From contig JASAND010028244.1 in assembly GCA_030248195.1 (NCBI GenBank), positions 87,124-151,123 on the forward strand: a DNA stretch of 64,000 nt, in the 5' to 3' direction. The notes below the pieces were generated by a model, which had not been told where the DNA came from, did no database searches, and saw only the letters and a list, made by a program, of their open reading frames with translations. The first letter of the stretch is position 1; each line of letters opens with the position of its first letter. Positions 8,690 to 17,649 of the stretch are shown in pieces. The position numbers were made by a program, and so were the translations under genes. This DNA comes from Trissonchulus latispiculum (taxonomy: Eukaryota > Nematoda > Enoplea > Enoplida > Ironidae).

Positions 8690-9718
8690 CAGATGATAAT
8701 TAAAAAAGGCAAACTAATGCTAAAACAATACAGCATTAAAATGAATGCTAAAAGAATGGAGCATTCTAGAAGAAATGCTAAAAGATTGCAGCATTTCAAA
8801 AAAAATCTGAATATGGAAAAAGCCAAGAAAAAAAAGCTGAATAAGATAAAAAGCCAAAAAATTCCGACCGTGAATGGTCAAATGACTCTTATAAACAAAC
8901 GAATAGCCTTATCAACGATTGGACAGCGTGATAATCCTACCTGGTGGCAAATGAGAATGAATCGACTGACTTCTTCGCAGTTTGGGCGAATCTCTAGAGC
9001 GCGTGATTCAACAGCCCAAAAGATTGCCAGTAATATAGCCTCATTCGAGTCCAAGCCTACAGCTATGCCCGAAGCCTGTCGAATGGGAATCCAGGAAGAA
9101 ATTCATGCCAAGAGAGCTTACATTAAGCACATGCTGGAAGCGTTTAATGTCGAAGTAATGATCAGCGACATTGGTCTTTGTGTACCTGATTGGGCCCCCT
9201 ATCTCGGTGCCTCACCAGACGGCGTTGTCTACAATCGACACGATGTCAACAAAGAACCGTGGCTTCTGGAAGTCAAGTGTTTATATGATAAACATCTATT
9301 GCCACGGACAATAAAGGAAATTGTCAAGGATCGAGGACATACTAGCTATTTACGCTTGGTTGGGGATCACTACGAACTACGCAAAGAACATAACTATTAT
9401 GCTCAAATAATTGGGCAAATGGCGATTACTGGTATTAAGTTTACTCATCTAGCTGTTTATGCTCCGAGAACGAAAGAGTTAATTACTGTGATTGTTCACT
9501 TCAACAACAAAGATTGGATAGCACTTAAATCAAAGCTGGACAAATTCTATAACCAGTACATGGACAGTGGTCAAATGGATACTTCTGCACCCATGGAAGA
9601 AAACGACATCCCGATGGACATTTCAAACGAATATGTTAGTGTATATGAATTGGTCCCCCATCTGCAATCTCACCACTCTAGTTCAAACTACTTTGAAAAC
9701 CAGTTTAAACAAGTTTGA
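8690..9718 (+). CDS. YqaJ/lambda-type viral exonuclease
   Basis: This 342-residue protein (from ATG 8690; an earlier in-frame TTG exists) has a very basic N-terminal ~65 residues with repeated KR/KK and NAK motifs. The YqaJ-type PD-(D/E)XK nuclease core follows: NPTWWQMRMNRLTSSQFG, then the catalytic region YLGASPDGVVY (D) and WLLEVKCLYD (E-x-K), then YYAQIIGQMAITG. Such alkaline exonucleases resect DNA ends for recombination, often with an annealing partner, in herpesviruses, baculoviruses and phages. All nuclease residues appear intact and the frame is unbroken. Confidence 0.88.
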   Translation, partial: QMIIKKGKLMLKQYSIKMNAKRMEHSRRNAKRLQHFKKNLNMEKAKKKKLNKIKSQKIPTVNGQMTLINKRIALSTIGQRDNPTWWQMRMNRLTSSQFGRISRARDSTAQKIASNIASFESKPTAMPEACRMGIQEEIHAKRAYIKHMLEAFNVEVMISDIGLCVPDWAPYLGASPDGVVYNRHDVNKEPWLLEVKCLYDKHLLPRTIKEIVKDRGHTSYLRLVGDHYELRKEHNYYAQIIGQMAITGIKFTHLAVYAPRTKELITVIVHFNNKDWIALKSKLDKFYNQYMDSGQMDTSAPMEENDIPMDISNEYVSVYELVPHLQSHHSSSNYFENQFKQV

Positions 9719-9819
9719 TAATTACATTAATAACCCTAAACCCTTGGGACCTACCATACGTTACAAAGTAGTTTGAACTATTGAATTTTGAAATCTTAGT
9801 ATTACGTTTGTACTGATAT

Positions 9820-9834
9820 TGTCAAGTCGCTAAT
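9820..9834 (+). promoter_or_regulatory. CAAGTCG motif just before the DnaQ-H-like gene
   Basis: GTCAAGTCG lies just before ATG 9835. Related motifs precede ATG 8039 (GTCAAGTCGTG) and ATG 11794 (TTCAGTCGTG), each within about 20 bases of the start. They resemble the arthropod/baculovirus initiator TCAGT; function is inferred. Confidence 0.4.
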
Positions 9835-10380
9835 ATGGCTAGTTATACTGTTGGTTTTGTTACTGTCGCTTCAAATGGTATTCATAACCTCGGTGAAGTG
9901 CCAATGGAAATTACTGTGACAATATTGTTTCCCAACGGAAACATCATCCAGGAAACGTATAAAGTTCGTGCCCCCATGCCTTTTCACCCTTACGTCAACC
10001 TAACCCTTCGTCAACAAGCATCGTTCTATCGGGCCCGGTCAATGAATGGTCTAACCTGGAACACTTGCCCCTCTTTGCCGACAAAATGGCAAGTTCTCGA
10101 TAGAGTTTGTGAATTGCTACACCAAAACGGGGTGAAGGTTATCATTACCAAAGGAACTGCCCAGTATCAGCTGATGCTTCACGCCCTGGCAAGAAATGAT
10201 TTGCACGTTGGGGTGTATGAAGCAGGTGAACATCTCGACTACCCCTCATTCGCTGACATGGAGGATGCAGAAGGCATGCCTTGCTGCTCTCTACACAGCA
10301 GCATGTCGACGCAGTACCGACGATTTTGCTCCCGTCATCGAGCTGAACAATTGATGAAAACCTTTTTAAACTCTGACTGA
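9835..10380 (+). CDS. Putative DnaQ-H (Maelstrom-like) RNase H-fold protein
   Basis: This 181-residue ORF begins with alternating strands (YTVGFVTVASNGIHNLGEVP) that carry a glutamate in PMEITVTILFPNG. In the middle are LPTKWQVLDRVCELL and VKVIITKGTAQYQLMLHAL, and the end is MPCCSLH...RRFCSRHRAEQLM. The E ... C ... H ... C arrangement fits the DnaQ-H/Maelstrom domain, an RNase H-fold family in which E-C-H-C replaces the usual acidic catalytic residues and which, in animals, works in the piRNA pathway. The match is by pattern only and could be another RNase H-like family. AATAAA follows at 10434-10439. Confidence 0.4.
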   Translation: MASYTVGFVTVASNGIHNLGEVPMEITVTILFPNGNIIQETYKVRAPMPFHPYVNLTLRQQASFYRARSMNGLTWNTCPSLPTKWQVLDRVCELLHQNGVKVIITKGTAQYQLMLHALARNDLHVGVYEAGEHLDYPSFADMEDAEGMPCCSLHSSMSTQYRRFCSRHRAEQLMKTFLNSD

Positions 10381-10445
10381 CTTTTGTCTGATTGTATTAT
10401 AGTTGTATGTTGTATATAAATGCCTGGTTTTTTCAATAAAAAAAC

Positions 10446-10461
10446 ATCCGCCTATATGGGC
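10446..10461 (+). terminator. Intergenic TCCGCC hairpin, copy 1
   Basis: ATCCGCCTATATGGGC lies downstream of an AATAAA (10434-10439). It is one of three similar A-rich + TCCGCC + short inverted repeat sites after Polinton genes (others 11612 and 12388). Confidence 0.3.
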
Positions 10462-10466
10462 TAATA

Positions 10467-10474
10467 TTAATAAA
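10467..10474 (+). promoter_or_regulatory. TTAATAAA motif before ORF at 10512
   Basis: Identical 8-mer to those before the core-protein and ATPase genes, 45 bases upstream of ATG 10512. Confidence 0.4.
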
Positions 10475-10511
10475 AGGACGATCTGTTCTCACTAAATACA
10501 TAAAACATATA

Positions 10512-10799
10512 ATGGAGTACCGCGTAACTAGAGATTATTCAACCGAGGTTGAAAGAATGCACTTTGTTGAAGCGACCATGACGGCGCTAGAAGACGAAGT
10601 CGTTGAACAGGACGACGTAAAAATGTTTCTTGAGAGACAGTTTAGTGACTGGACAGACGAAAGCTTGGTGCACTTGGTCATTACCGATTCTTGTTCACAT
10701 GTACTTTACAAGAGTTGGGTAACCAAAACCAGACTCTTTTTCTCATCCGGATTTCAAGGACGGAAACAACTACACGTGTCGGCTATCTATCTGAAATAG
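10512..10799 (+). CDS. Unknown 95-residue acidic ORF
   Basis: Clean ATG start, no signal peptide. The protein is acidic in its first 55 residues (EVERMHFVEATMTALEDEVVEQDD), with a probable helix and then a W-rich, mixed strand segment. I do not recognise it. TTAATAAA motifs flank it on both sides, which supports its being a separately expressed gene. Confidence 0.45.
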   Translation: MEYRVTRDYSTEVERMHFVEATMTALEDEVVEQDDVKMFLERQFSDWTDESLVHLVITDSCSHVLYKSWVTKTRLFFSSGFQGRKQLHVSAIYLK

Positions 10800-10808
10800 T
10801 AAGTGAAG

Positions 10809-10816
10809 TTAATAAA
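10809..10816 (+). promoter_or_regulatory. TTAATAAA motif before the secreted ORF
   Basis: 40 bases upstream of ATG 10849, in the gap after the 95-residue ORF. Confidence 0.4.
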
Positions 10817-10848
10817 AAGAATGAGAAAGGATAAGAGATATAGAAAAA

Positions 10849-11240
10849 ATGATTTGGTCAATTGTACTGAACTTAATCGCCTTTGTGGCGACGTGTGACG
10901 TTCACTATACTATTAACGACTTCAATGTCACCGTTTGTGACCGAGACGTTGTCATCACAATGTCAAATGACACTGTACTAACTCTTCAGTTCTTCACCCA
11001 AACAAAGGGCGAAGTCTGTATCATCGACTGTCTGATTGTAATTTGCATTTGTGTAGAGAAGCCAACAGCACCAAACGGAATAAGCTAGGCTGCGAATATT
11101 TGGACTGGGAACAATGCATAGAATATTGCTACGATGAAAATCGACGACTAACCTACGTTTACGACAAAATAGAAGAAGTCAAATTCACCGATCACAATGA
11201 TTTGACTGTAATCAAGCGAATTCTTGCTGGACACTTCTAA
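10849..11240 (+). pseudogene. Secreted cysteine-rich protein, frameshifted
   Basis: ATG 10849 starts a signal peptide (MIWSIVLNLIAFVATC) followed by a Cys-containing strand-rich domain (VHYTINDFNVTVCDRDVV). The frame ends in a short unrelated tail at 11088. The overlapping third frame continues the Cys-rich character (DCNLHLC, GCEYLDWEQCIEYC) to TAA 11238-11240. A single shift around 11000-11035 would join them. The joined protein would be a ~130-residue secreted cysteine-rich protein. I do not recognise the fold; a role outside the cell or in immune interaction is only a guess. Confidence 0.5.
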
Positions 11241-11241
11241 A

Positions 11242-11251
11242 TTAATATAAA
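11242..11251 (+). promoter_or_regulatory. TTAATATAAA motif before ORF at 11302
   Basis: A variant of the TTAATAAA motif, 60 bases upstream of ATG 11302. Confidence 0.35.
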
Positions 11252-11301
11252 GGATTGACGCATTGGAGATTGTAAGCTACAAAAGACAAGAAACAACCAC
11301 A

Positions 11302-11579
11302 ATGATTTATGCCTACGAACACAGAAATTCAAACTTTGGTTTGATTTGGATTCAAATTGATGATCGAGTGCTGATGAACAGCGAAAGCTGGCTCGGAAGA
11401 CTGGAGCAGCTCCTAAATGGAAAGAGCAAAGTGTCAATGATTGTCAACACGGCACCGGTAGCTTGGTACCAATCGGATTGACGGACGTCGAGCACTTCCC
11501 TAAACGGGAAGTCGCTATGATGCTCAACAAGAAACCTATGGTGGAGCTCTACGTAACCTACACCAAGAATTCTACTTAA
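11302..11579 (+). pseudogene. Unknown small ORF, frameshifted near 11458
   Basis: From ATG 11302 a ~60-residue frame (MIYAYEHRNSNFGLIWIQID) stops at 11479-11481. A second frame running to TAA 11577-11579 contains LVPIGLTDVEHFPKREVA and a final MVELYVTYTKNST. The switch point lies about 11450-11460. The fused composition suggests a ~90-residue single-domain protein. Family not recognised. Confidence 0.45.
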
Positions 11580-11611
11580 GAAGTATATATCAGTAAACCT
11601 CGTTCAAAAGG

Positions 11612-11626
11612 TTTCCGCCAATTGGC
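11612..11626 (+). terminator. Intergenic TCCGCC hairpin, copy 2
   Basis: TTTCCGCCAATTGGC contains the palindrome GCCAATTGGC and follows the broken ORF ending at 11579. Same class as the sites at 10446 and 12388. Confidence 0.3.
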
Positions 11627-11774
11627 ACTTAGCTAACAAATTTTTAAATTAGTGTAGTCAGAGATACGGGAACCAGTTTATTCTAGTTTTAACGTGTAAT
11701 TATACCCCGGAGTTCAAATTAAGTCAATTTTGAGGTGGTTCGTTCAATCTCTTCAGTCTAAATTATACACTCAT

Positions 11775-11793
11775 TGAATTCAGTCGTGTTGTA
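11775..11793 (+). promoter_or_regulatory. TATA-like / TTCAGTCGTG initiator before the CARD gene
   Basis: AATTATACA (about 11760) is followed about 20 bases later by ATTCAGTCGTG and then ATG 11794. TCAGT matches the arthropod initiator consensus; the same motif class precedes ATG 8039 and ATG 9835. Confidence 0.35.
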
Positions 11794-12309
11794 ATGGAAA
11801 AAGTTACTGATAACATGGTTGTCTTTTGCAAAGACATGAATGCTGGGCCTGTAGTTGATTTCTTGGTTGAGAATCATTTGATACCCATTCATATCGCCTA
11901 CAAGATTAAGTCAGACCAACCCTATTTCGCAAATTTTGACTTAATCGACGTTCTCAAGCGCAGTGGTCCCAACGCAGCCAATATGTTTCGCGAAGCTCTT
12001 TTCAAAACCAACCAGTACGATCTTATGAAGATTTTAGAAGAAAACCCGCCGAAGAAGGGAGTCACCTGGAAGCTGTTCTCTCGATTGGAGCAGTTGGAAT
12101 GTCAAAGTCTACAAACTTGGACTACTTTTGCTGATGCGAGGACTGACGCTATGAGGGCGCTGGGATCACAAGAATGCGACAACCGTGCGGTGGAGTTTAC
12201 GGAATGGTTGGGGAATCACCCCGCCCAGCGATGGAGGGTCCCCGAATTTATGGTCGCCCCCGTGGAATCATTTCGGATGCACTCATTAAATGAATTTAGA
12301 ACTGACTAA
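11794..12309 (+). CDS. CARD (caspase-recruitment, death-fold) domain protein
   Basis: This intact 171-residue ORF opens with a six-helix death-fold pattern in residues ~5-88: MNAGPVVDFLVENHLIPIHIA (helices 1-2), ANFDLIDVLKRSGPNAANMF (helices 3-4, with the G-P-x-A signature of CARDs) and REALFKTNQYDLMKIL (helices 5-6). A ~80-residue C-terminal part is not recognised. CARDs pair with caspase adaptors, Apaf-1 or RIP-like kinases, so a viral copy could block or redirect host apoptosis. AATAAA follows at 12379-12384. No key gap or stop is seen. Confidence 0.75.
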   Translation: MEKVTDNMVVFCKDMNAGPVVDFLVENHLIPIHIAYKIKSDQPYFANFDLIDVLKRSGPNAANMFREALFKTNQYDLMKILEENPPKKGVTWKLFSRLEQLECQSLQTWTTFADARTDAMRALGSQECDNRAVEFTEWLGNHPAQRWRVPEFMVAPVESFRMHSLNEFRTD

Positions 12310-12579
12310 GCTAACTATAATATTGCATTGACTATATTTGCGTACTTTGTCTTTGATTGTACATAATTGTTTTCGAAAAATAAAACGTTTCCGCCAGCTT
12401 GACTGGCTCATTCCGATGATATAGAACATGTAAAAACTGAGAAGACAACAATCTCGAAAAAATTCGTTGGTTTGTTAGGACATAACAAACCAACTGTATG
12501 TCACTCTTTGGTCGAAACTCGATTCCGTCGAAAACTGAATGTCATAAATAACATTATGACTCGGTGCTGCTTGCATACC
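12310..12579. terminator. 3' end of the CARD gene: AATAAA and third TCCGCC hairpin; otherwise empty
   Basis: AATAAA at 12379-12384, then TTTCCGCC with a GCCAG/CTGGC stem at 12388-12407. After that I see only A-rich intergenic sequence up to the next element. The Polinton's right terminal repeat was not identified here and may lie beyond the inserted element, after 16903. Confidence 0.35.
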
Positions 12580-13343
12580 TACACTGTAAAAAAAATTTCC
12601 TAGCTGTTATCTATTTTTCGATGATCACTGTTGCCATTCAAGAAAAATAGATAAAAGTTATCGGATATAGAAGATATCAGTTAGCTATTATTTCGGGATT
12701 GATTGAAAATCTAGAAAATTAGATAACAGTTATCTAATATTGCTGACTAATATCAATCTTTTTAATTTGGGCATTAGTACTTCAACGGCAATTGCTAACC
12801 TGTACTCATTAAATATTGTTGATAGTGGCAAAATTGTTTAATCTTAAAGTAAGTTAAATAGTTTAGATTGTTACCACTTTTAATAATTTTCGGCGTTTTA
12901 TGATGATAGCGGCAATAAGCAACATGGGCAGAGGAGAGGCTCCTTAGTTGTAGCTATGAAACTGCACTCAAATTGCGTCAACACTCAATTTAACCTGATA
13001 GTAGAGGGGGCAAAGTTGTATCCGGGTCTATAATTTCAGACACAGCCTGGACCCAGAACTGGACGGCTTTCCCCAGACCTCCAGGCTCGAATTCCGGGAA
13101 ATACTTTAATCAACCTGCACTGGGTTTTGGTCTAAATTGCACTATTATTCTCCATGTTTGGTGATACGACAGCAAAAGCATCAGGAACAAAGCGATACTT
13201 TGCTTAACTTAATGACACTATTTGTTTTCCAATATTCGCTTTGAACGTTGTCAATAGAACTAAAGATGAGAGCCAACTATGGGATGGCAGAAGTTTAAAG
13301 CTCAATGCTGGAAAAGCTATGTAGTTCGCCTATTGCCTCTTAA

Positions 13344-14352
13344 GGTGGTGGTTTCCTTTTGTGTAAATTTGACCCTACAGGCTTCAATTCTTTATGAAAG
13401 TAGATGAAACTTTCCAAATATGCTATTTTGGTGCTCTTTAACATTCTCGGACCAGTCCCGCATTTTTAGGTAAAAAGATGAGAAATTTTCGATTTTTGGC
13501 ATAATACTCTCAGTAGGTAATCGATACATCAGATTGGTTGTTATGGATGGAAAGAGGGTACAAAAACGAACATTTTTGCTTTTACAACCTTTGAGCTATC
13601 TCTCAGGGTTAAGTCAGTATAAGCCAAAAACTATTTTTGGGGTCAAAAAACGGCCATTTTCGAAAAAATCAGTTTTTTCAAAATAACTGCTCAATGCTAC
13701 GAACAATTTTCGGTTATTTATACTCAATCAATACGCGGTCAAATTGCCCATTTTATCAGTGCCTATTAGCTGGGATTCGTTGCTTTAAGCTAGAGATTTG
13801 GCCGAAAAACCATTTTGGCAAAAACTGCGATTATTTTGTTTTAAACAGCGATTTCTCAAAAACTACCCAATGGATTCGCGTGATCTTTGCCAGAATGAAA
13901 TTTCGCACTATTGCGGAGGGTCTTTTTTCTGGGTTTGAGTTAAAACGTCTCCAGTTGCGAGAAAACTGAATACAAAGTTGCGAAATTTCGTGTCACCGCA
14001 CATTTCCCGGATTTTCTGGAGTGTTGAGGCTTGTTGAGCCAAATCCAAAAAAAGTCCCTCGGCCCATATGTCCTTCATACCATGGCACAAGAAAAAATTT
14101 TGGCCGATTCTACAGTTTTGAGAAATCCATGTTCAAAGATTTTTCGTCTATATTTAGCCTGTCAGATGTCAGCATGTCAGAATATTTTTGCTAGTTTTGT
14201 GCTGATTTTGCTGGTTTCATAAGCTGATGTGAATCTGCAGATTCTAAGCTTTAAAACGATGTATAAAGCTCTTTCCAACTCTCAAAATTGCGAAAGTTAT
14301 AACGTTTCAAAAGAATCACGACAAAAGCACTGCACAAAAGGACACCACCACC
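13344..14352. mobile_element. PiggyBac-like MITE (TTAA-flanked), about 1 kb
   Basis: TTAA at 13340-13343 and 14353-14356 surrounds inverted ends GGTGGTGGTTTCCTTTTGTG / CACAAAAGGACACCACCACC. No transposase frame is seen. A related end recurs at 55708 after TTAA. Confidence 0.75.
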
Positions 14353-14579
14353 TTAATAATACTGGTTTGATGCAAAGAATGAAAGAATTCCACAATGTAG
14401 CGTCCCACAGAGCCATTTCAAGTTGATGATATCGGGTCAAAACTCAACATACCATGCATGGAAACTATGTTTCGTCCTGACCGCCGTGTATGATTAAACA
14501 AATGATTAAACTTTCGAAATTTAACCACAATTTTAAATTTAGCATCTATTTTAGCCCGCCTCAAAGCATAGTGTTGTTT

Positions 14580-15010
14580 TAGTAACCGATGTTAGTTTCA
14601 GTTTCAGTTTCAAGTCTCTTCCCAAAATAGTTTCAGTTTCAGTTTTAGCTTTAGTCGGAGTTTCAGTATCAGTTTCAATTCATTCGAAAAACTGCAGATT
14701 CCAGCCTTGAGACATAATTAATGCAGGAATTTATGATCATATATACTTCGCTGCAGAGTATTAATGAAAAAACCGCTTTAAACTTTCAAATTTTCATGTC
14801 TTGAAAAAAGACTGAAACTAGTTTCAGTCCGAGTTTCGGGTCTTTACGCAATCTAGTTTCAGTTTCAGTCGGCCGCCTACAATAGTTTCAGTTTTAGTTT
14901 CAGGTCTCCCCACGAAATAGTACGTTTCTGAAACTAAACTGAAACTAAAACTGAAACCTGTACAACCTGAAGCCTAGTTTCAGTTTCAGTTTCAGTGCCT
15001 GAAACATCAC
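14580..15010. repeat. GTTTCA-rich simple repeat
   Basis: Many imperfect copies of GTTTCA/GTTTTA (AGTTTCAGTTTCAGT) lie between 14590 and 14660, 14815-14880 and 14980-15000, with the reverse complement (CTGAAACTAAAACTGAAAC) near 14930. Probably a degenerate tandem array. Confidence 0.6.
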
Positions 15011-15334
15011 TACCTCAAGGTTAAAAGCTATGGTAGGAAAGAGGGGGCAAGGTCTGCCACTTTTATTTGATCAAAATTGGCGTGAGGAGATGCCGATTTT
15101 TGCCAGAATTTCAAATTTAGACCTGTCATTGCTGGAGAAAGAAGCAACACTTAGCATACATTTAGCATTTAGAACTAGTACAGAGGCAACATGGCAAGCA
15201 ACGTGGCAAGGCAAGCAGCATGCGAGGCAAACAGTAACACCTGTGATCAAAACATTTTGGTCCTGTTAAATATCAGTGTTTTGCGTGAACTCCGAAAGGT
15301 TGAAAATCAGCGCAATAAAATAATCTCAACGACG

Positions 15335-15452
15335 AGGGTGTGGCTCAGTGGTACAGCGTTCTGATCAAGAACCAAAGCTGGGTGGTTCGATGCCCGCCCT
15401 GGACACTTTTCTTCACATTTTCAATCCTGATTTCAAACTTTCATTGTCCCAT
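15335..15452 (+). mobile_element. tRNA-derived SINE, copy 1
   Basis: Contains pol III box A (TGGCTCAGTGG, 15341) and box B (GGTTCGATGCC, 15383) with an imperfect cloverleaf, followed by a tail ending AATCCTGATTTCAAACTTTCA. The same head and tail recur at 35790-35910. A functional tRNA is unlikely because the T-stem and D-stem do not pair cleanly. Confidence 0.6.
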
Positions 15453-16903
15453 CTTTCGTTCGCATTCGAAACCGCTTAAAGTATATATATTTCATTTTGA
15501 AGCTCAAAACAGATCCAAAACTTGTCCACGAACTTTCTTCAAAATACAATTTGCAAGTTTTGTATGCATCAGTTCTGTGAGACAATCCCGAAAAGCCGAA
15601 TATTAACAATTTGCAGCATTTTTCGAACTTTACTAATATGCACAATAGCTGCATCAATCGATAACTTTTTCAATTTTAAGAAATGACTCTTCTCACCACA
15701 AACTCCCATTTGATTGTTATTTGTTTGTCATAGTTTAAAGTTCCCGTTTTGGCCCGTTTTCAACAGAAAGTGAAAATTTTGAATAGCTACAACCTTTTTA
15801 TTCCAGGCCGAAATCATCTGAAATTTTAATAGATTGCGTAAAATTCTAAGGGCTATCACTGGGCGCGCTTTGACCTCAATGCTGTAGGTAGAATTTTTGA
15901 CCCTGGCAGCCCAACCCACTTAAATATTAAAATGTATATATGCACATGTAGAATAACTGGTTGACAGAACTGATTTTTCCAGGATTTGATTTAATAAAAC
16001 GATTCAGCTCATTATAAGCTTCAAAATGATGTATAGATCTCAGCAAAACTCGCAAAATTGAGCAAGTTATGAACATTTCAGTCTGGGTATCCAGACGCTG
16101 TCACAGTCAGCTGCACGTTTGACCCCATAAATTTTGCTGCATCAGCGAAGCAGGTTTCATCCAGCTCAACCACTTCGTGCAGTAACGTGTGTTGCGCAAG
16201 TACTCGATACGCTGATACCGCATCGAGCACTATATAAAGGAGAGAAACAAACAAGTTTTTTTAATTTTCATGTCAATATTTTCTGACATATGTGCTCCTA
16301 CTGCTTCTGTTTACAGAGCAGTGGAAGCAATCTTTTTAGGCCATTACGTACCTTTGGGGGTACCGATGGCTGGGTCTAAACCCAATAAGAAGGGTTGAAA
16401 TCCCTTTTTATTGGAAGCCATCCAATTCAAATGGCCGGATAGCTAGCAACATTTTGATTGCTAATATCCAAAGCGTTGGATTGGATGGCTGACAGTGAAT
16501 ATTGTGGATATTTTAGCATCCAACAGGATGATTCTCGACCAACATCTAAATGAAAATTAAAGATCGAAGCTCATTATCCGGTTCCTATCGTCTGTGATGT
16601 GCCTCTATGCGGCACAGTATTAGGGAGCATGTTCGCTTTGTTGCCCGCAATTATTCTAAATTGAACAAAAAACTAACAAATACCAGTCATCCTTTAATTT
16701 TAGGTGACGACCCTCTATTTTTCACGGATAACAGTTACCTTGGAATTTATGGTAAAGGCTATTAAAGTTAAATTGGTAACAAGTCTCCAATTTTAACTGT
16801 TTGCTGCCATCCCAAATTATTAGATAACAGTTATCTAATTGTTGGGATGTCACAAATTCCCTAAGAAAAATAGATAACTGTTATGCAATTTTTTTACAGT
16901 GTA

Positions 16904-17100
16904 GTGTTACTGTCAGTACCGTGTGTTACTGTCAGCAATTACGTTTTAATTAAGAAAATTTATGCATATCAGTATGTAGCAGTTGCAGCCACATTTACAA
17001 TCTAGCTAGATATCATTAGTTATAATTAGGCCGTTATAATTAGCTAGTTATGCATACGTATGCAGCGGTACCCTTACGTAAGAGAACAAATCTGACACCA
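16904..17100. other. Short spacer after the TA element
   Basis: Contains two copies of GTGTTACTGTCAG and a TACGTA/ATGCATACGTATGCA palindrome. No gene seen. If the TA element inserted into the Polinton, this could be Polinton tail or host DNA. Confidence 0.25.
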
Positions 17101-17107
17101 TTTTTAG

Positions 17108-17345
17108 ATTCTACGACCCCAAAAACCCCCTAGATAAAGCTTTCCGAACGAAAATGGACAAGTTTGAAGTTTGACCTAAGGTCAGCCATGGTTCCGGGCA
17201 TGGGTCAGCACGGAGGTTAAGAAATAGAGCAAAACTAAGGCCATTTTTGGAATCTATGACCCTGAAAACCCCCTAGATAAAGTTTTTCGAGCGAAAATAG
17301 ACAACTTTGAAATTTGACCTAGGGTCAGCCATGGTTCCGGGCATG
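17108..17345. repeat. Two tandem copies of a 143-bp unit
   Basis: CTACGACCCCAAAAACCCCC (from 17111) and CTATGACCCTGAAAACCCCC (from 17254) begin two units that share CAGCCATGGTTCCGGGCATG. The spacing is 143 bases. Confidence 0.75.
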
Positions 17346-17353
17346 GGTCAACA

Positions 17354-17607
17354 GGGGTCCACAACCCCAAAAACCCTCTCCCAGAAAGGGGTCCACATAC
17401 ATCTAAAAAGGGGGTCCACATACCCCTAAAACCCCCTCCCAAAAAGGGGTCCACAACCCCAATAGAAGGGGTCCACAACCCCAAAAACCCTCTCCCAGAA
17501 AGGGGTCCACATACATCTAAAAAGGGGGTCCACATACCCCTAAAACCCCCGCCCCAACAGGGGTCCACAACCCCAATAGAAGGGGTCCACAACCCCAAAA
17601 ACCCCCT
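17354..17607. repeat. 114-bp tandem repeat, about 2.3 copies
   Basis: The unit starts GGGGTCCACAACCCC at 17354, 17468 and 17582, exactly 114 bases apart, with GGGGTCCACATAC sub-repeats inside. An open frame on the opposite strand here is a product of the repeat. Confidence 0.85.
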
Positions 17608-17649
17608 CCCAATTTTCCTCCACAACCTCCCCCCAACTTTCCTCCACAA

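Larger units (their letters stand above)
12582..16901. mobile_element. 4.3-kb TIR element with TA duplication, carrying nested repeats
   Basis: Both ends are CACTGTAAAAAAA in inverted orientation (12582 and 16901), flanked by TA on each side (12580-12581 and 16902-16903). Subterminal copies of AGATAACAGTTATCT (around 12722 and 16820) and ATAGATAA motifs occur near both ends. TA duplication points to a Tc1/mariner-like or similar non-autonomous element. No transposase frame is visible. The inside holds a piggyBac-like MITE, simple repeats and a SINE, so it has been a landing site. Confidence 0.7.

Noticed and set aside
1..12579. Adenain-like maturation protease of the Polinton
   Set aside because: None of the ORFs shows the His-Asp/Glu-Gln-Cys order with confidence; it may lie left of the window or be lost.
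15335..15410. Functional tRNA gene
   Set aside because: Stems do not pair cleanly and the sequence recurs with a SINE tail at 35790.
17254..17649. 131-codon frame on the minus strand
   Set aside because: Falls exactly on the 143-bp and 114-bp tandem repeats, giving a repetitive peptide.
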